NCBI GenBank assembly: GCA_020723325.1
Contig: DYJD01000037.1
Location: forward strand, 1-57,753
Source of the DNA: Desulfosudis oleivorans
GTDB lineage: Bacteria > Desulfobacterota > Desulfobacteria > Desulfobacterales > SURF-7
Direction of reading: 5' to 3'
DNA length: 57,753 nt
The notes beneath the pieces are model-generated. The model saw only the letters and a list, made by a program, of their open reading frames with translations, did no database searches and was not told the origin of the DNA. Below are positions 35,631-44,099 of this stretch, in pieces. Made by a program: the position numbers and the translations under genes. The first letter of the stretch is position 1; every line of letters begins with the position of its first letter.

Positions 35631-36305
35631 GTGGTTAAAGGAAAAAGAAAGCCGTTGGAAGAAATCAGAGCCGCCCTGGCTCCATACAATAAGGTACTGG
35701 TCACGGGATGCGGCGGTTGTGTATCGGTCTGTCTGGCAGGCGGTCAAAAGGAAGTCAACCTGCTCATGGACGACCTGAAAATGCTTTTCAAGCAAGCCAA
35801 CACCCCCAAACACCTAAAAGGCTATACCGTGGAACGCCAGTGCAACCGGCAATTCCTGGCCGAGCTGGACGAACTCGCCCCCCAAGCCGAATGCCTGGTC
35901 TCCATGGCCTGCGGCGCCGGTGTTCAATATCTGGCTGAGCGCTTTCCCAATATGCCGGTTTTCCCGGCCATCAACACCATTGCCATCGGCGTTGACCGTG
36001 AGATCGGCATCTATGAGGAAAAATGCCGGGCCTGTGGGGAATGCGTGTTGGCCTATACCGGCGGGATTTGCCCGGTGACGCGTTGCGCCAAGTGTCTGTT
36101 CAACGGCCCCTGCGGCGGAACCAACAAGGGCATGTGTGAAATCAGCAATGATATTCCTTGTGCCTGGTATGATATTTACAATCGCCTGAAAGACCAGAAA
36201 CGTCTGGGGGATATTTTAAAAATCCAAACGCCCATGGAATGGCGCAACCAGACCCAACGGACCGTCATTCAGGAAGGCTATGAGAAAAGATATGCCGGCA
36301 GATGA
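35631..36305 (+). CDS. metV: MetV: zinc/iron-sulfur partner of methylene-THF reductase
   Basis: The 224-residue protein is the MTHFR C-terminal-like (MetV) subunit known from acetogens, where MetVF forms the core of the reductase. It shows VTGCGGCVSVCLAGGQKE near the N-terminus, MACGAGVQYLAERFP, and the cluster-binding region CRACGECVLAYTGGICPVTR followed by CAKCLFNGPCGG (about 124-155). GTG 35631 follows GGAGGGAG. MetF is encoded three genes on, with a heme b protein and an HdrC-like ferredoxin between them. The cluster suggests that electrons pass between MetF flavin, MetV and the membrane subunits. Confidence 0.88.
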   Translation: MVKGKRKPLEEIRAALAPYNKVLVTGCGGCVSVCLAGGQKEVNLLMDDLKMLFKQANTPKHLKGYTVERQCNRQFLAELDELAPQAECLVSMACGAGVQYLAERFPNMPVFPAINTIAIGVDREIGIYEEKCRACGECVLAYTGGICPVTRCAKCLFNGPCGGTNKGMCEISNDIPCAWYDIYNRLKDQKRLGDILKIQTPMEWRNQTQRTVIQEGYEKRYAGR

Positions 36306-36417
36306 GCATGACAGCTCTTGCCGGCTGCCGTCATTTAGATAGAATTTCAACCGGCGCCACGGGCTTCAGCAGATGCATTGCTGCGAAACCGGCAACGCCT
36401 TAACCATGGTTGCACAT

Positions 36418-37125
36418 ATGGAACTATCGAATTTATTTACAGCCGATTTTATTTACAATTTGGCCAGAGGCCCTTTGGTGTGGATTTCCATTCTGATCTG
36501 CATTATCGGCTCCATTGCCCGGACCGTTCAGCTTCTGTCCTACACGCGGATCAAGACCATCGACCCCAATATCGATTTCAGCTCCATCCGCAAAAAGCCG
36601 CCGGCGGCCAAAGGCGGCGGCCTGCCCGAACCCGGTTTATTTGCTGTTCTCAAGGGCACCATCCTGGGGGTCAGCCCGGTCACCATCCTGGTCAGTCTTT
36701 GTTTTCATATTTGTCTGATCATTATCCCCTTTTTCCTTTTGGCCCATAACCTGTTGATAGATGACGCCATCGGTTTCAGCCTGTTTTCCTTTTCAGAGCG
36801 CTTCAGTGATTTTCTGACCATCATCTTTCTGGCCTGTGCCGCATTCTTTCTGTTCCGCCGGATTTTCCTGGCCCGCATGCGCGCCATCAGTACTTTTTAT
36901 GACTATGTGGTCCTGTTCATCACCGTGGCACCATTCTTGACTGGATTTCTGGCCTATTATCAGATTTTCAATTACAAGATCGTAATCATTCTGCACATGC
37001 TGGCCGGCGAACTGATGCTGGTCGCCATACCGTTTACCAAGATTTTCCATATGTTCTTTTTCTTCATCGGCCGCTTCATGATTGTGAACCAGCATACCAT
37101 GGGAAAAGGCAGCAGGACCTGGTAA
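36418..37125 (+). CDS. heme b membrane subunit (TmcC/DsrM/HdrE/NarI-like)
   Basis: The 235-residue protein has five predicted membrane helices, with His residues placed for two b hemes: SLCFHICLIIIPFFLLAH in one helix pair and ILHMLAGELMLVAIPFTKIFH near the end. This is the NarI-type fold used by TmcC, DsrM and HdrE for quinone or periplasmic electron exchange. Possible starts are 36373, 36406 and 36418; none has a strong ribosome site, and 36418 places the first helix as in relatives. It lies between metV and the HdrC-like gene and should anchor the complex in the membrane. Confidence 0.8.
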   Translation: MELSNLFTADFIYNLARGPLVWISILICIIGSIARTVQLLSYTRIKTIDPNIDFSSIRKKPPAAKGGGLPEPGLFAVLKGTILGVSPVTILVSLCFHICLIIIPFFLLAHNLLIDDAIGFSLFSFSERFSDFLTIIFLACAAFFLFRRIFLARMRAISTFYDYVVLFITVAPFLTGFLAYYQIFNYKIVIILHMLAGELMLVAIPFTKIFHMFFFFIGRFMIVNQHTMGKGSRTW

Positions 37126-37178
37126 ATAAATAGATTTGGATCCTATTTGCACGTAACAAGTTTGATTTGGAGATAAAG

Positions 37179-37559
37179 ATGACCGAGCAAAAATCAGCAG
37201 CCGTCGACACTGCCGAAGTGAAACGAATGCTGGATAAACATAAGGCCAAGATGAAGATGTCGCTCAGTCTTTGCGCCCATTGTTCACTGTGCGCGGAAAG
37301 TTGCTTTTTGTTCAACGCCCGCAACAAAGACCCTAAATATATGCCTTCCTACAAATTCATCAACTCCATCGGAAAAATTTATAAAAAGAAGGGGAAGGTG
37401 GACAAGGCCATGCTGGAGGAAATCAGTGTGAATGCCTGGAAGCGTTGCGTGCTTTGCACCCGCTGCTATTGTCCTTTCGGCATCGACATTCCGGATATGA
37501 TCGCACTGGCCCGCAGCATTTGTCGATCCCAGGGGGTCTTTCCGCAATATGACGAGTGA
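37179..37559 (+). CDS. HdrC/TmcB-N-like 2x[4Fe-4S] protein
   Basis: ATG 37179 with GGAG before it gives 126 residues; the TTG at 37167 is less likely. Cluster motif one is CAHCSLCAESC (CX2CX2CX3C). Motif two is CVLCTRCYCPFGIDIPDM, in which the last Cys comes one residue after the third (CX2CX2CXCP) rather than the usual three. The fold is that of HdrC or the N-terminal part of DsrK/TmcB, but the CCG domains are absent. It probably carries electrons between MetVF and the heme b subunit encoded just upstream. Confidence 0.82.
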   Translation: MTEQKSAAVDTAEVKRMLDKHKAKMKMSLSLCAHCSLCAESCFLFNARNKDPKYMPSYKFINSIGKIYKKKGKVDKAMLEEISVNAWKRCVLCTRCYCPFGIDIPDMIALARSICRSQGVFPQYDE

Positions 37560-37651
37560 ACCATGATCCTATCCCGGCCGACCTTGGTGTAATAGGCATG
37601 GTAAAAAATTTCGCCCAATGCAAATTGGCTTTAACCAAATGAGAAGGAAGT

Positions 37652-38605
37652 ATGGCAATGAGTACGGAAAACACTCATGAATTCAAATCAGGAAGCAATC
37701 TGGAAAAAATACTGAAAGCCGGTCATTTTGCCTTTACCGGCGAGCTTGGGCCGCCCCGGGGAGCCAATGTGGAGCATGTGATCGAAAAGGCCATGCCCTT
37801 GAAAGGCATGGTGGACATGGTGAACATCACCGACAACCAGACCGCCATGGTGCGCATGTCCAGTTGGGCCGCGGCCCTGATTGCCATTCGGGAAGGCCTG
37901 GAGCCCAATTATCAGATGGTCTGCCGGGACCGCAACCGTTTGGCCATGCAGGCCGACATCCTCGGTGCTTATGCCCACGGCATCCGCAACATCCTGTGCC
38001 TGTCCGGCGACCACCAACAATTCGGCGATCATCCCAATGCCAAGGGTGTTTTCGACATCGACTCCATCCAGTTGGTAGCCATGATCAAAAAAATGCGGGA
38101 TGAAGGCAAATTCCTGGGCGGTGCTGAAATAGACGGTCCGCCGCGGCTTTTCATCGGTGCCGCCGCCAATCCCTTTGGTGATCCCTTTGAATGGCGCGTC
38201 TACCGCCTGGCCAAAAAAGTGCAGGCCGGCGCTGATTTTATCCAGACCCAATGCTGCTTCAACATGACCAAAATGCGCGAATGGATCAAACAAGCCAATG
38301 ATATGGGCCTGACGGAAAAAACCTATATTCTGGTGGGCGTGACTCCCATGAAGAGCCTTGGTATGGCCAAATACATGGCCACCAAAGTGCCGGGCATGGA
38401 TGTTCCGGATGAAATCATTAAACGCATTCAGGGTGTGGACAAGAAAAAGCAGGCTGATGAGGGTATTACCATTGCCTGTGAGCAGATCGCGGAGTTCAAG
38501 GAAATGAAAGGCATTGCCGGGGTGCACCTCATGGCCATTGAATGGGAGCACAAAGTTCCGGAAATCGCCGAACGTGCCGGCATGCTGCCGCGGCCCAAGG
38601 TCTGA
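37652..38605 (+). CDS. metF: 5,10-methylenetetrahydrofolate reductase
   Basis: The 317-residue TIM-barrel flavoprotein has the MetF signatures FTGELGPPRGANVEHVIEKA, NITDNQTAMVRMS, AYAHGIRNILCLSGDH, and the substrate loop with GADFIQTQCCFNM (about 190-203). It interconverts methylene-THF and methyl-THF in the methyl branch of the Wood-Ljungdahl pathway and in methionine synthesis. AAGGAAG precedes ATG 37652. It is the last metabolic gene of the cyt c - metV - heme b - FeS - metF series. Its stop overlaps the LolC/E start (TGATG). Confidence 0.93.
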   Translation: MAMSTENTHEFKSGSNLEKILKAGHFAFTGELGPPRGANVEHVIEKAMPLKGMVDMVNITDNQTAMVRMSSWAAALIAIREGLEPNYQMVCRDRNRLAMQADILGAYAHGIRNILCLSGDHQQFGDHPNAKGVFDIDSIQLVAMIKKMRDEGKFLGGAEIDGPPRLFIGAAANPFGDPFEWRVYRLAKKVQAGADFIQTQCCFNMTKMREWIKQANDMGLTEKTYILVGVTPMKSLGMAKYMATKVPGMDVPDEIIKRIQGVDKKKQADEGITIACEQIAEFKEMKGIAGVHLMAIEWEHKVPEIAERAGMLPRPKV

Positions 38606-39849
38606 TGCGGCTTGCCTATGAATATTTTGCCGCCTGGCGTTATCTTAAGGCCGGCAAAAAAAAGGGCTTTGTATCCTTAATAACCATTCTTTCCTTGGCC
38701 GGGGTCACCGTCGGCGTGATGACCCTGGTGGTAGTCATTGCGGTCATGACCGGCGCTGAGTATGATTTTAAAGCCCGCGTGCTCGGCGCCCAGCCGCACA
38801 TTCTTTTAATGCGCCACGGCGGTTTGTTCAGTACCTATCGTCCGGCCCTGGCCACCATTGAATCCATTGCCGGAATTACCGCAGCCAGACCTTTTATTCA
38901 TAGCCAGGTTGTCCTGCGCTCGGCAAAGTGTCTGGCCGGGGCCATGTTGAAAGGCCTGGAGCCCACGGCATTTTCCCGCCTTGCTACCCAGGCCGAAATC
39001 GCGGGAACAAGTTGCCCACCTCCCACCGACAGCGCTCCGGATTCACCGGAAGCCATTCCGCACATCCTGATTGGAAAAGCCCTGGCTGAAGAGCTCAAGG
39101 TAAAATGCGGGGAGCAAGTGTTGTATCTCATTTTTTCCCAAGGCAACCGTTTTGCCATCGGAAGATTGCCGGCCATGCGCCGTTTTGTGGTCGCCGGCAT
39201 TTTCAGCACCGGCCTGGATGAATATGATAAAGCAGTGATTTATACTCCTCTTGCCGAGGCTCAAAAAATTATCAACGCCGGCGATGCTGCCAGCGGGATT
39301 GAAATCGAACTAAAAGAAGCTGAAAAAGCACGGGAAATCGCCCAAGAAATTAAATTGCGGATAGGACCGGAATTTTGGACAATGGACTGGATGCAGATGA
39401 ATCACAACATTTTCTCCGCCCTGCGGCTTCAGAAAGCGGTCATGTTCATTATCCTGATTCTCATCGTATTGGTGGCGGCCTTTAATATCGCCGGTTCCCT
39501 TTTCATGATGGTCATGGAGCGTTCAAAGGATATTGCCATTTTCAAGGCCATGGGCGCCACCAACACCAGCATCCGTCGTATCTTTATTTTCAAAGGCATG
39601 GTGATCGGCGGGGTCGGATCACTGATCGGTGTTTTGGGCGGTTTCATCGTCTGTTCTATCTTAAGCCAATACCAATTCATCGATCTGGACCCCTCTGTAT
39701 ATTATTTTAATAAACTGCCTATTAAGTTGGAGTCCCTGGATGTCCTCCTCATCACCGCTTCGGCCCTCCTGATTTGCTTTTTGGCCAGCCTGTATCCTTC
39801 TTTCCTGGCTGCACGGATGACCCCGGTGGAAGGACTTAGGATCGGGTAG
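38605..39849 (+). CDS. LolC/LolE-type lipoprotein-releasing permease
   Basis: Start ATG 38605 overlaps the metF stop by one base and gives 414 residues. The topology is one N-terminal helix (FVSLITILSLAGVTVGVMTL), a large periplasmic domain and three C-terminal FtsX helices (AVMFIILILIVLVAAFNIAG, MVIGGVGSLIGVLGGFIV and LLITASALLICFLASLYPS). This is the LolC/E build for moving lipoproteins from the inner membrane. The ATPase LolD normally follows but does not here. Coupling to metF is probably only positional. Confidence 0.88.
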   Translation: MRLAYEYFAAWRYLKAGKKKGFVSLITILSLAGVTVGVMTLVVVIAVMTGAEYDFKARVLGAQPHILLMRHGGLFSTYRPALATIESIAGITAARPFIHSQVVLRSAKCLAGAMLKGLEPTAFSRLATQAEIAGTSCPPPTDSAPDSPEAIPHILIGKALAEELKVKCGEQVLYLIFSQGNRFAIGRLPAMRRFVVAGIFSTGLDEYDKAVIYTPLAEAQKIINAGDAASGIEIELKEAEKAREIAQEIKLRIGPEFWTMDWMQMNHNIFSALRLQKAVMFIILILIVLVAAFNIAGSLFMMVMERSKDIAIFKAMGATNTSIRRIFIFKGMVIGGVGSLIGVLGGFIVCSILSQYQFIDLDPSVYYFNKLPIKLESLDVLLITASALLICFLASLYPSFLAARMTPVEGLRIG

Positions 39850-39899
39850 TAGGGCATTCATTCAACAAAATTTCAACCTTTGTTGATATCCTTTTCGCC

Positions 39900-41432
39900 A
39901 TGACGACTACAGAACATCGCCGAACAAATCCTGCCTTCATCGCCAAAGCGCTCAGTATCACCATTGGAATGCTCCTGCTGGTGGGGAGCATTTATTGGCA
40001 AACAGGCACCCATCAGTTCGTCAATTTTGATGACAATGAATATGTGACCCATAATGAAATGGTTGTTCGGGGCATAACTTACGAGAGTTTCATTTGGGCC
40101 TTCACCACCTTCCACGCCGGCAACTGGCACCCCCTCACCTGGCTGTCCCATATGCTGGACTGCCAACTCTTCGGCCTGAATCCAGGCAGGCATCATTTCA
40201 TCAACGTCATCATCCACGCTCTCAATTCAATCCTGTTGTGGACAGCCCTATGGCTGTTGACCGGTGAAATTTGGAAAAGCGCTTTTGTCGGCATTCTTTT
40301 TGCCGTTCATCCCCTGCATGTGGAATCCGTGGCATGGGTGGCCGAGCGCAAAGATCTTCTATGCGCTTTCTTCATGATGACCGCCATGATTTTCTATGGC
40401 TTGTATGTCAAGAAAAACAGCCTGGGGCATTATACAGCTTCCCTTTTGGGTTTTGTTTTGGGACTTCTGTCCAAACCGATGATTGTCACCTTCCCTTTTT
40501 TACTCCTACTGATGGATTTTTGGCCCCTTCAACGCCATGGCAGCCCAGAGAACCATAAAGGTGTGACCCGATCAAAACTGTATTTGATAAAAGAGAAATT
40601 GCCGTTTTTTTTACTTTCAATCATTTCCTGTGTTGTCACTTACCTTGCCCAAAAAAGCGGAGGCGCCGTTCGTTCCTTTGACCTCATCCCTTTTTCCCAA
40701 AGGGCTGCCAACGCTTTGCTGGCCTACATGTTGTATATAAAAAAAATGCTATATCCCGGCGCCATGGCCGTTATCTACCCTTATCCCCAGACCTTTCCCT
40801 TTTGGCAGTTGTTTACCGCCCTTGTGCTGATCGCCTTGCTCACTTTGTTCTTTATCGTCAAGGCCGGAAAATACCCCTACACATTTGTCGGCTGGTTTTG
40901 GTTTATCGGAATGCTGATTCCGGTGATCGGCTTGATCCAAATCGGCCCCCAGGCAATGGCCGACCGGTATACTTATATTCCCATGACAGGGCTGTTTATC
41001 ATCCTGGCATGGGGGATTCCGGATTTGCTACCGGCAATGAAGCTGAAAAAATTTCTACTGATATCGGCCGCGGCTGTATTCATCAGCACCTTTCTCAGAA
41101 TCGCATGGATCCAGACGCAATATTGGCAGAATGGCTTCACCTTGTTTCAACACGCGGTGGATGTGACCGAGAACAACGGCCTGGCCCATAATAATCTGGG
41201 AAATGTTTTTTTTCGGGCAGGATATTTCGATCTTGCTTTCAAGCATTATTCCGAAGCTGTGCGGATATGGCCCAATGATTCTACAGCCCACAGCAATTTA
41301 GGTGCGGTTTATGTGCGTAAGGGTGAGCTGGAAAAAGCCGTTGGACATTTTGAAAAAGCCTTGGAGCTTGATCCTTCCAACGTGGATGCCGGGAAGAATC
41401 TTGAAAACACCCTAGCTGCGCTGAAAAAATGA
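39900..41432 (+). CDS. TMTC/PMT-like GT-C membrane glycosyltransferase with TPR repeats
   Basis: The 510-residue protein has about ten membrane helices and a C-terminal soluble part of three TPR units (from NNGLAHNNLGNVFFRAGYFD to about residue 505). The first periplasmic loop has FVNFDDNEYVTHN, in line with the acidic catalytic motif of GT-C mannosyltransferases, and HPLHVESVAWVAERKD is a hallmark of bacterial TMTC-like proteins (DUF1736 type). It probably glycosylates exported proteins from a lipid-linked sugar donor. It starts 50 bases after the LolC/E gene and has no clear ribosome site. Confidence 0.82.
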   Translation: MTTTEHRRTNPAFIAKALSITIGMLLLVGSIYWQTGTHQFVNFDDNEYVTHNEMVVRGITYESFIWAFTTFHAGNWHPLTWLSHMLDCQLFGLNPGRHHFINVIIHALNSILLWTALWLLTGEIWKSAFVGILFAVHPLHVESVAWVAERKDLLCAFFMMTAMIFYGLYVKKNSLGHYTASLLGFVLGLLSKPMIVTFPFLLLLMDFWPLQRHGSPENHKGVTRSKLYLIKEKLPFFLLSIISCVVTYLAQKSGGAVRSFDLIPFSQRAANALLAYMLYIKKMLYPGAMAVIYPYPQTFPFWQLFTALVLIALLTLFFIVKAGKYPYTFVGWFWFIGMLIPVIGLIQIGPQAMADRYTYIPMTGLFIILAWGIPDLLPAMKLKKFLLISAAAVFISTFLRIAWIQTQYWQNGFTLFQHAVDVTENNGLAHNNLGNVFFRAGYFDLAFKHYSEAVRIWPNDSTAHSNLGAVYVRKGELEKAVGHFEKALELDPSNVDAGKNLENTLAALKK

Positions 41433-41452
41433 CTCGGCGGTTGCATCTCAAC

Positions 41453-42874
41453 TCATAAAGCATCTAGTAGCCTGGCATGGATATTGTCAAAGCCGCCGTT
41501 GGACATGATCAAGACCAAATCCCCTTCCCGGACCTCAGCCAGGAGAAAAGCCATAATGCCTTCCGTATCCGTAAAAAAATGGGCATTTTTCCCTTTTTGC
41601 CTCAAATCGGCAACTAGTTGTTCAGAAGAGAAGCGCACATGCGCTGGTATTTTTTCCAGCATGGGGGGCTTGCGAATGCAAATCAAATCCGCCGAATCAA
41701 AACTATGGGGATAGACATCTTGAAAAACATTGCGCATACTGGAATTTGTGCGAGGTTCAAATACCGCGATCAAACGGCCCTTTGGGTAAAAGGGTATCAG
41801 GGCCTGGATGGTCTCGCGCACAGCCGTGGGATGATGGGCAAAATCATCCATGACAATGACGCCGCGTTTGACACCGCGTACTTCCTGGCGACGCTTAACG
41901 CTTTCAAAGCTCTCCAGGGCATCGTGAATCTGCCCCAAGGGAATTCCCAGTTTTTGAGCCGCCGTGATCACGGCAAGGGTATTCAGCAAATTGTGCTCGC
42001 CGGCCAGACGCACTTGAAAGCGGCCGATGGATTTTCCGTTTTCAAGCACCGTGAACCTGTTCCAAGGCGGATCAACCTGGATGTCCCGCAATTGGAAATC
42101 ACAGTCAGACCCATTGCCATAGAAAAAAATATTACTGGTCTTGTGACCGGCCAATTCTCTAACCACCGGATCTTCGCCCCAGGCCACCAGAATACTCTGG
42201 TTTGAAAGGCTGGCGATAAAACCTTCAAAAGTCCGGCGGACATGTTCAAAGTCCTTGAAAATATCCGCATGGTCGAATTCCACACTGGTCAAGACGGCCA
42301 GATGCGGGGCATAGTGCATGAACTTCGGTCCCTTATCAAAAAAGGCCGTGTCGTATTCATCCCCTTCAATGACAGCGTGAGCCCCTTGCCCCATCCGGTA
42401 GTTGCTGTTAAAATTCTTCAGAATTCCGCCAATCATGTAGGTTGGATCCAAGCCGGCCCGATACAACATCCAGGCCATAAGCGCCGATGTGGTCGTTTTT
42501 CCATGGGTTCCGGTGATGAGAATGGATTTTCTGTGGGCAACCGCGAAGTGATTCAGGGCCTGGGGCATGGAACAATAATACAACCCCATGGCCGCGGTTT
42601 GTTGTGCTTCCACGTTTTCACGACTCACCGCGTTGCCGATCACAACCAGATCCGGACCATAGGCCACATTGTCAGCATGAAAGCCGTCGGCAATCACAAT
42701 TCCCCTTTCCCGCAAAAAATCACTCATGGGCGGATAAACTTTGTGATCCGATCCGGTTACAGCATAACCCAACTCTTTTAACATGCACGCCAAAGCCCCC
42801 ATGGCCGTGCCGCATACGGCAATCAGATGAATTCTTTTCACCTGGGCAGGAATTTTATTCTTTTCAGGATCCAT
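41453..42874 (-). CDS. mpl: UDP-MurNAc:tripeptide ligase, cell wall recycling
   Basis: I start at ATG 42874 (473 residues) rather than the ORF opening at 42952, as Mpl proteins are about 450-470 residues long. Mur-ligase features are IHLIAVCGTAMGALACML, the ATP loop ITGTHGKTTTSALMAWML (about 127-144) and EGDEYDTAFFDKGPKF (about 178), typical of Mpl rather than MurC. The enzyme joins recycled L-Ala-gamma-D-Glu-meso-DAP to UDP-MurNAc. It is convergent with the TMTC-like gene, 20 bases apart. No other recycling genes are near. Confidence 0.92.
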   Translation of the reverse strand: MDPEKNKIPAQVKRIHLIAVCGTAMGALACMLKELGYAVTGSDHKVYPPMSDFLRERGIVIADGFHADNVAYGPDLVVIGNAVSRENVEAQQTAAMGLYYCSMPQALNHFAVAHRKSILITGTHGKTTTSALMAWMLYRAGLDPTYMIGGILKNFNSNYRMGQGAHAVIEGDEYDTAFFDKGPKFMHYAPHLAVLTSVEFDHADIFKDFEHVRRTFEGFIASLSNQSILVAWGEDPVVRELAGHKTSNIFFYGNGSDCDFQLRDIQVDPPWNRFTVLENGKSIGRFQVRLAGEHNLLNTLAVITAAQKLGIPLGQIHDALESFESVKRRQEVRGVKRGVIVMDDFAHHPTAVRETIQALIPFYPKGRLIAVFEPRTNSSMRNVFQDVYPHSFDSADLICIRKPPMLEKIPAHVRFSSEQLVADLRQKGKNAHFFTDTEGIMAFLLAEVREGDLVLIMSNGGFDNIHARLLDAL

Positions 42875-43259
42875 GCAACCCTTATCCTTAGCAAGAAGAT
42901 TGAAAATTTTTACTTTACTATTTATGTGCCGAGGCAAAAGCTTATACCCCATTACTGAGCCCTTGTTAAGATTTTTTCACAATATGTACTCATTTTCGTA
43001 ACCACAAAAATACACACCCCCCCTAAATTTGCCCAAGGGTAAACCAAGCTCAATATAATATACTAATATCATTTGATTTAATTTTTTTTCATACTGCCCC
43101 ATGTGCTTGCATGGAGTTTGCATTATTCATTTTTGTGTGCGGCCGCAAGGCCGCTTCAACATACCTTAACCCCCCTCTTCCCAGGGTGGTCAATAGACCA
43201 CCCTTTCTTATTGTCATTTGGGTCTGTAAACGGCCAAGCAAAAGGGCAAGGTGAGAAAA
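42875..43259. other. intergenic region with two hairpins upstream of sirtuin gene
   Basis: This 385-base gap between divergent mpl and the sirtuin gene has no convincing coding sequence. It holds a hairpin gcggcc/ggccgc near 43138-43154 and a strong one at 43184-43203 followed by TTTCTT. The left 200 bases are AT-rich and probably carry both promoters. Confidence 0.45.
43184..43209 (+). terminator. terminator-like hairpin in sirtuin leader
   Basis: A perfect 8-bp GC-rich stem, gggtggtc (43184-43191) with gaccaccc (43196-43203), closes a 4-base loop and is followed by TTTCTT. It stands about 50 bases before the sirtuin ATG, with no plus-strand gene upstream to end. It may therefore be a leader attenuator, or may block reverse transcription into mpl. 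Confidence 0.5.
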
Positions 43260-44099
43260 ATGAACCCAACAAAATTACAAACATTCTTGAAAAAGATGGC
43301 CGCCGGCAAAGCACCGATCACTTTTTTAACAGGTGCGGGCATCTCAGCCGAAAGCGGGATTCCCACTTTCCGGGGGCCGGAGGGCTATTGGACCATCGGC
43401 TCAAAATCCTATCACCCCCAGGAAATGGCGACCTACGGCATGTTTTTGCAAAAACCCCTGGAAGTGTGGAAATGGTATTTGTATCGACTTGGAATTTGTG
43501 AGGCGGCAGTTCCCAATTCCGGCCACAAAGCGATTGTTGCAATGGAACAGCTTTTTCAAGACCGCTTTACTTTAATAACCCAAAATGTGGACGGCCTGCA
43601 TCTGCGCGCCGGCAGTTCCATGGCAAGAACGTATCAAATTCACGGCAATATCCAATATATGCGCTGCCATAAAGCCTGTTCAAGTGTTCTCTATCCAATT
43701 CCCAAGGAACTGCGTGGCCGTGAAAAAGAATCACCCCTTACACAGTCTGACGCGGCGCTCCTCATCTGCCCGACCTGCGGCAGCATAACCCGGCCGCATG
43801 TTTTATGGTTCGACGAAACCTATGACGAAGCCAATTTCCGTTTTTACAGTTCCATGTCTACAGCCGCCAGAACCGCTGTTTTAGTAGTTGTCGGCACTTC
43901 CGGCGCCACCAATCTGCCCAACCGGGTGGTTCATGAAGTATTCCAGCGAGGCGGCGCCGTCATTGACATTAATATTGAAGAAAATCCCTTTTCAAAAATT
44001 GCCGCCGGCAGTAATAACGGTGCCTGGATCCAATCAACCAGCAGCCGGGCATTGGATGATTTACTGGATATTTTTCAAGCCGTCCACATTACCGCTTAG
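43260..44099 (+). CDS. Sir2-family NAD-dependent protein deacylase
   Basis: ATG 43260 behind AGGTGAG gives 279 residues. Sirtuin motifs are [17 protein letters not shown] (NAD binding), TQNVDGLH, the catalytic His in YQIHGNIQ, and VVGTSG. Zinc ligands are CHKAC (CX3C, not CX2C) and CPTCG. WYLYR supplies a Tyr-x-x-Arg pair like that of SIRT5/CobB class III enzymes, which favours removal of succinyl or malonyl groups. The 3' end overlaps convergent hemL by 11 bases. A GTG at 43251 is an alternative start. Confidence 0.9.
   Translation: MNPTKLQTFLKKMAAGKAPITFLTGAGISAESGIPTFRGPEGYWTIGSKSYHPQEMATYGMFLQKPLEVWKWYLYRLGICEAAVPNSGHKAIVAMEQLFQDRFTLITQNVDGLHLRAGSSMARTYQIHGNIQYMRCHKACSSVLYPIPKELRGREKESPLTQSDAALLICPTCGSITRPHVLWFDETYDEANFRFYSSMSTAARTAVLVVVGTSGATNLPNRVVHEVFQRGGAVIDINIEENPFSKIAAGSNNGAWIQSTSSRALDDLLDIFQAVHITA

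Noticed and set aside
40000-41432. Plain TPR-repeat protein
   Set aside because: Two-thirds of the protein is a GT-C-type membrane domain with FDDNEY and HPLHVESVAW motifs; the TPRs are only the C-terminal part.
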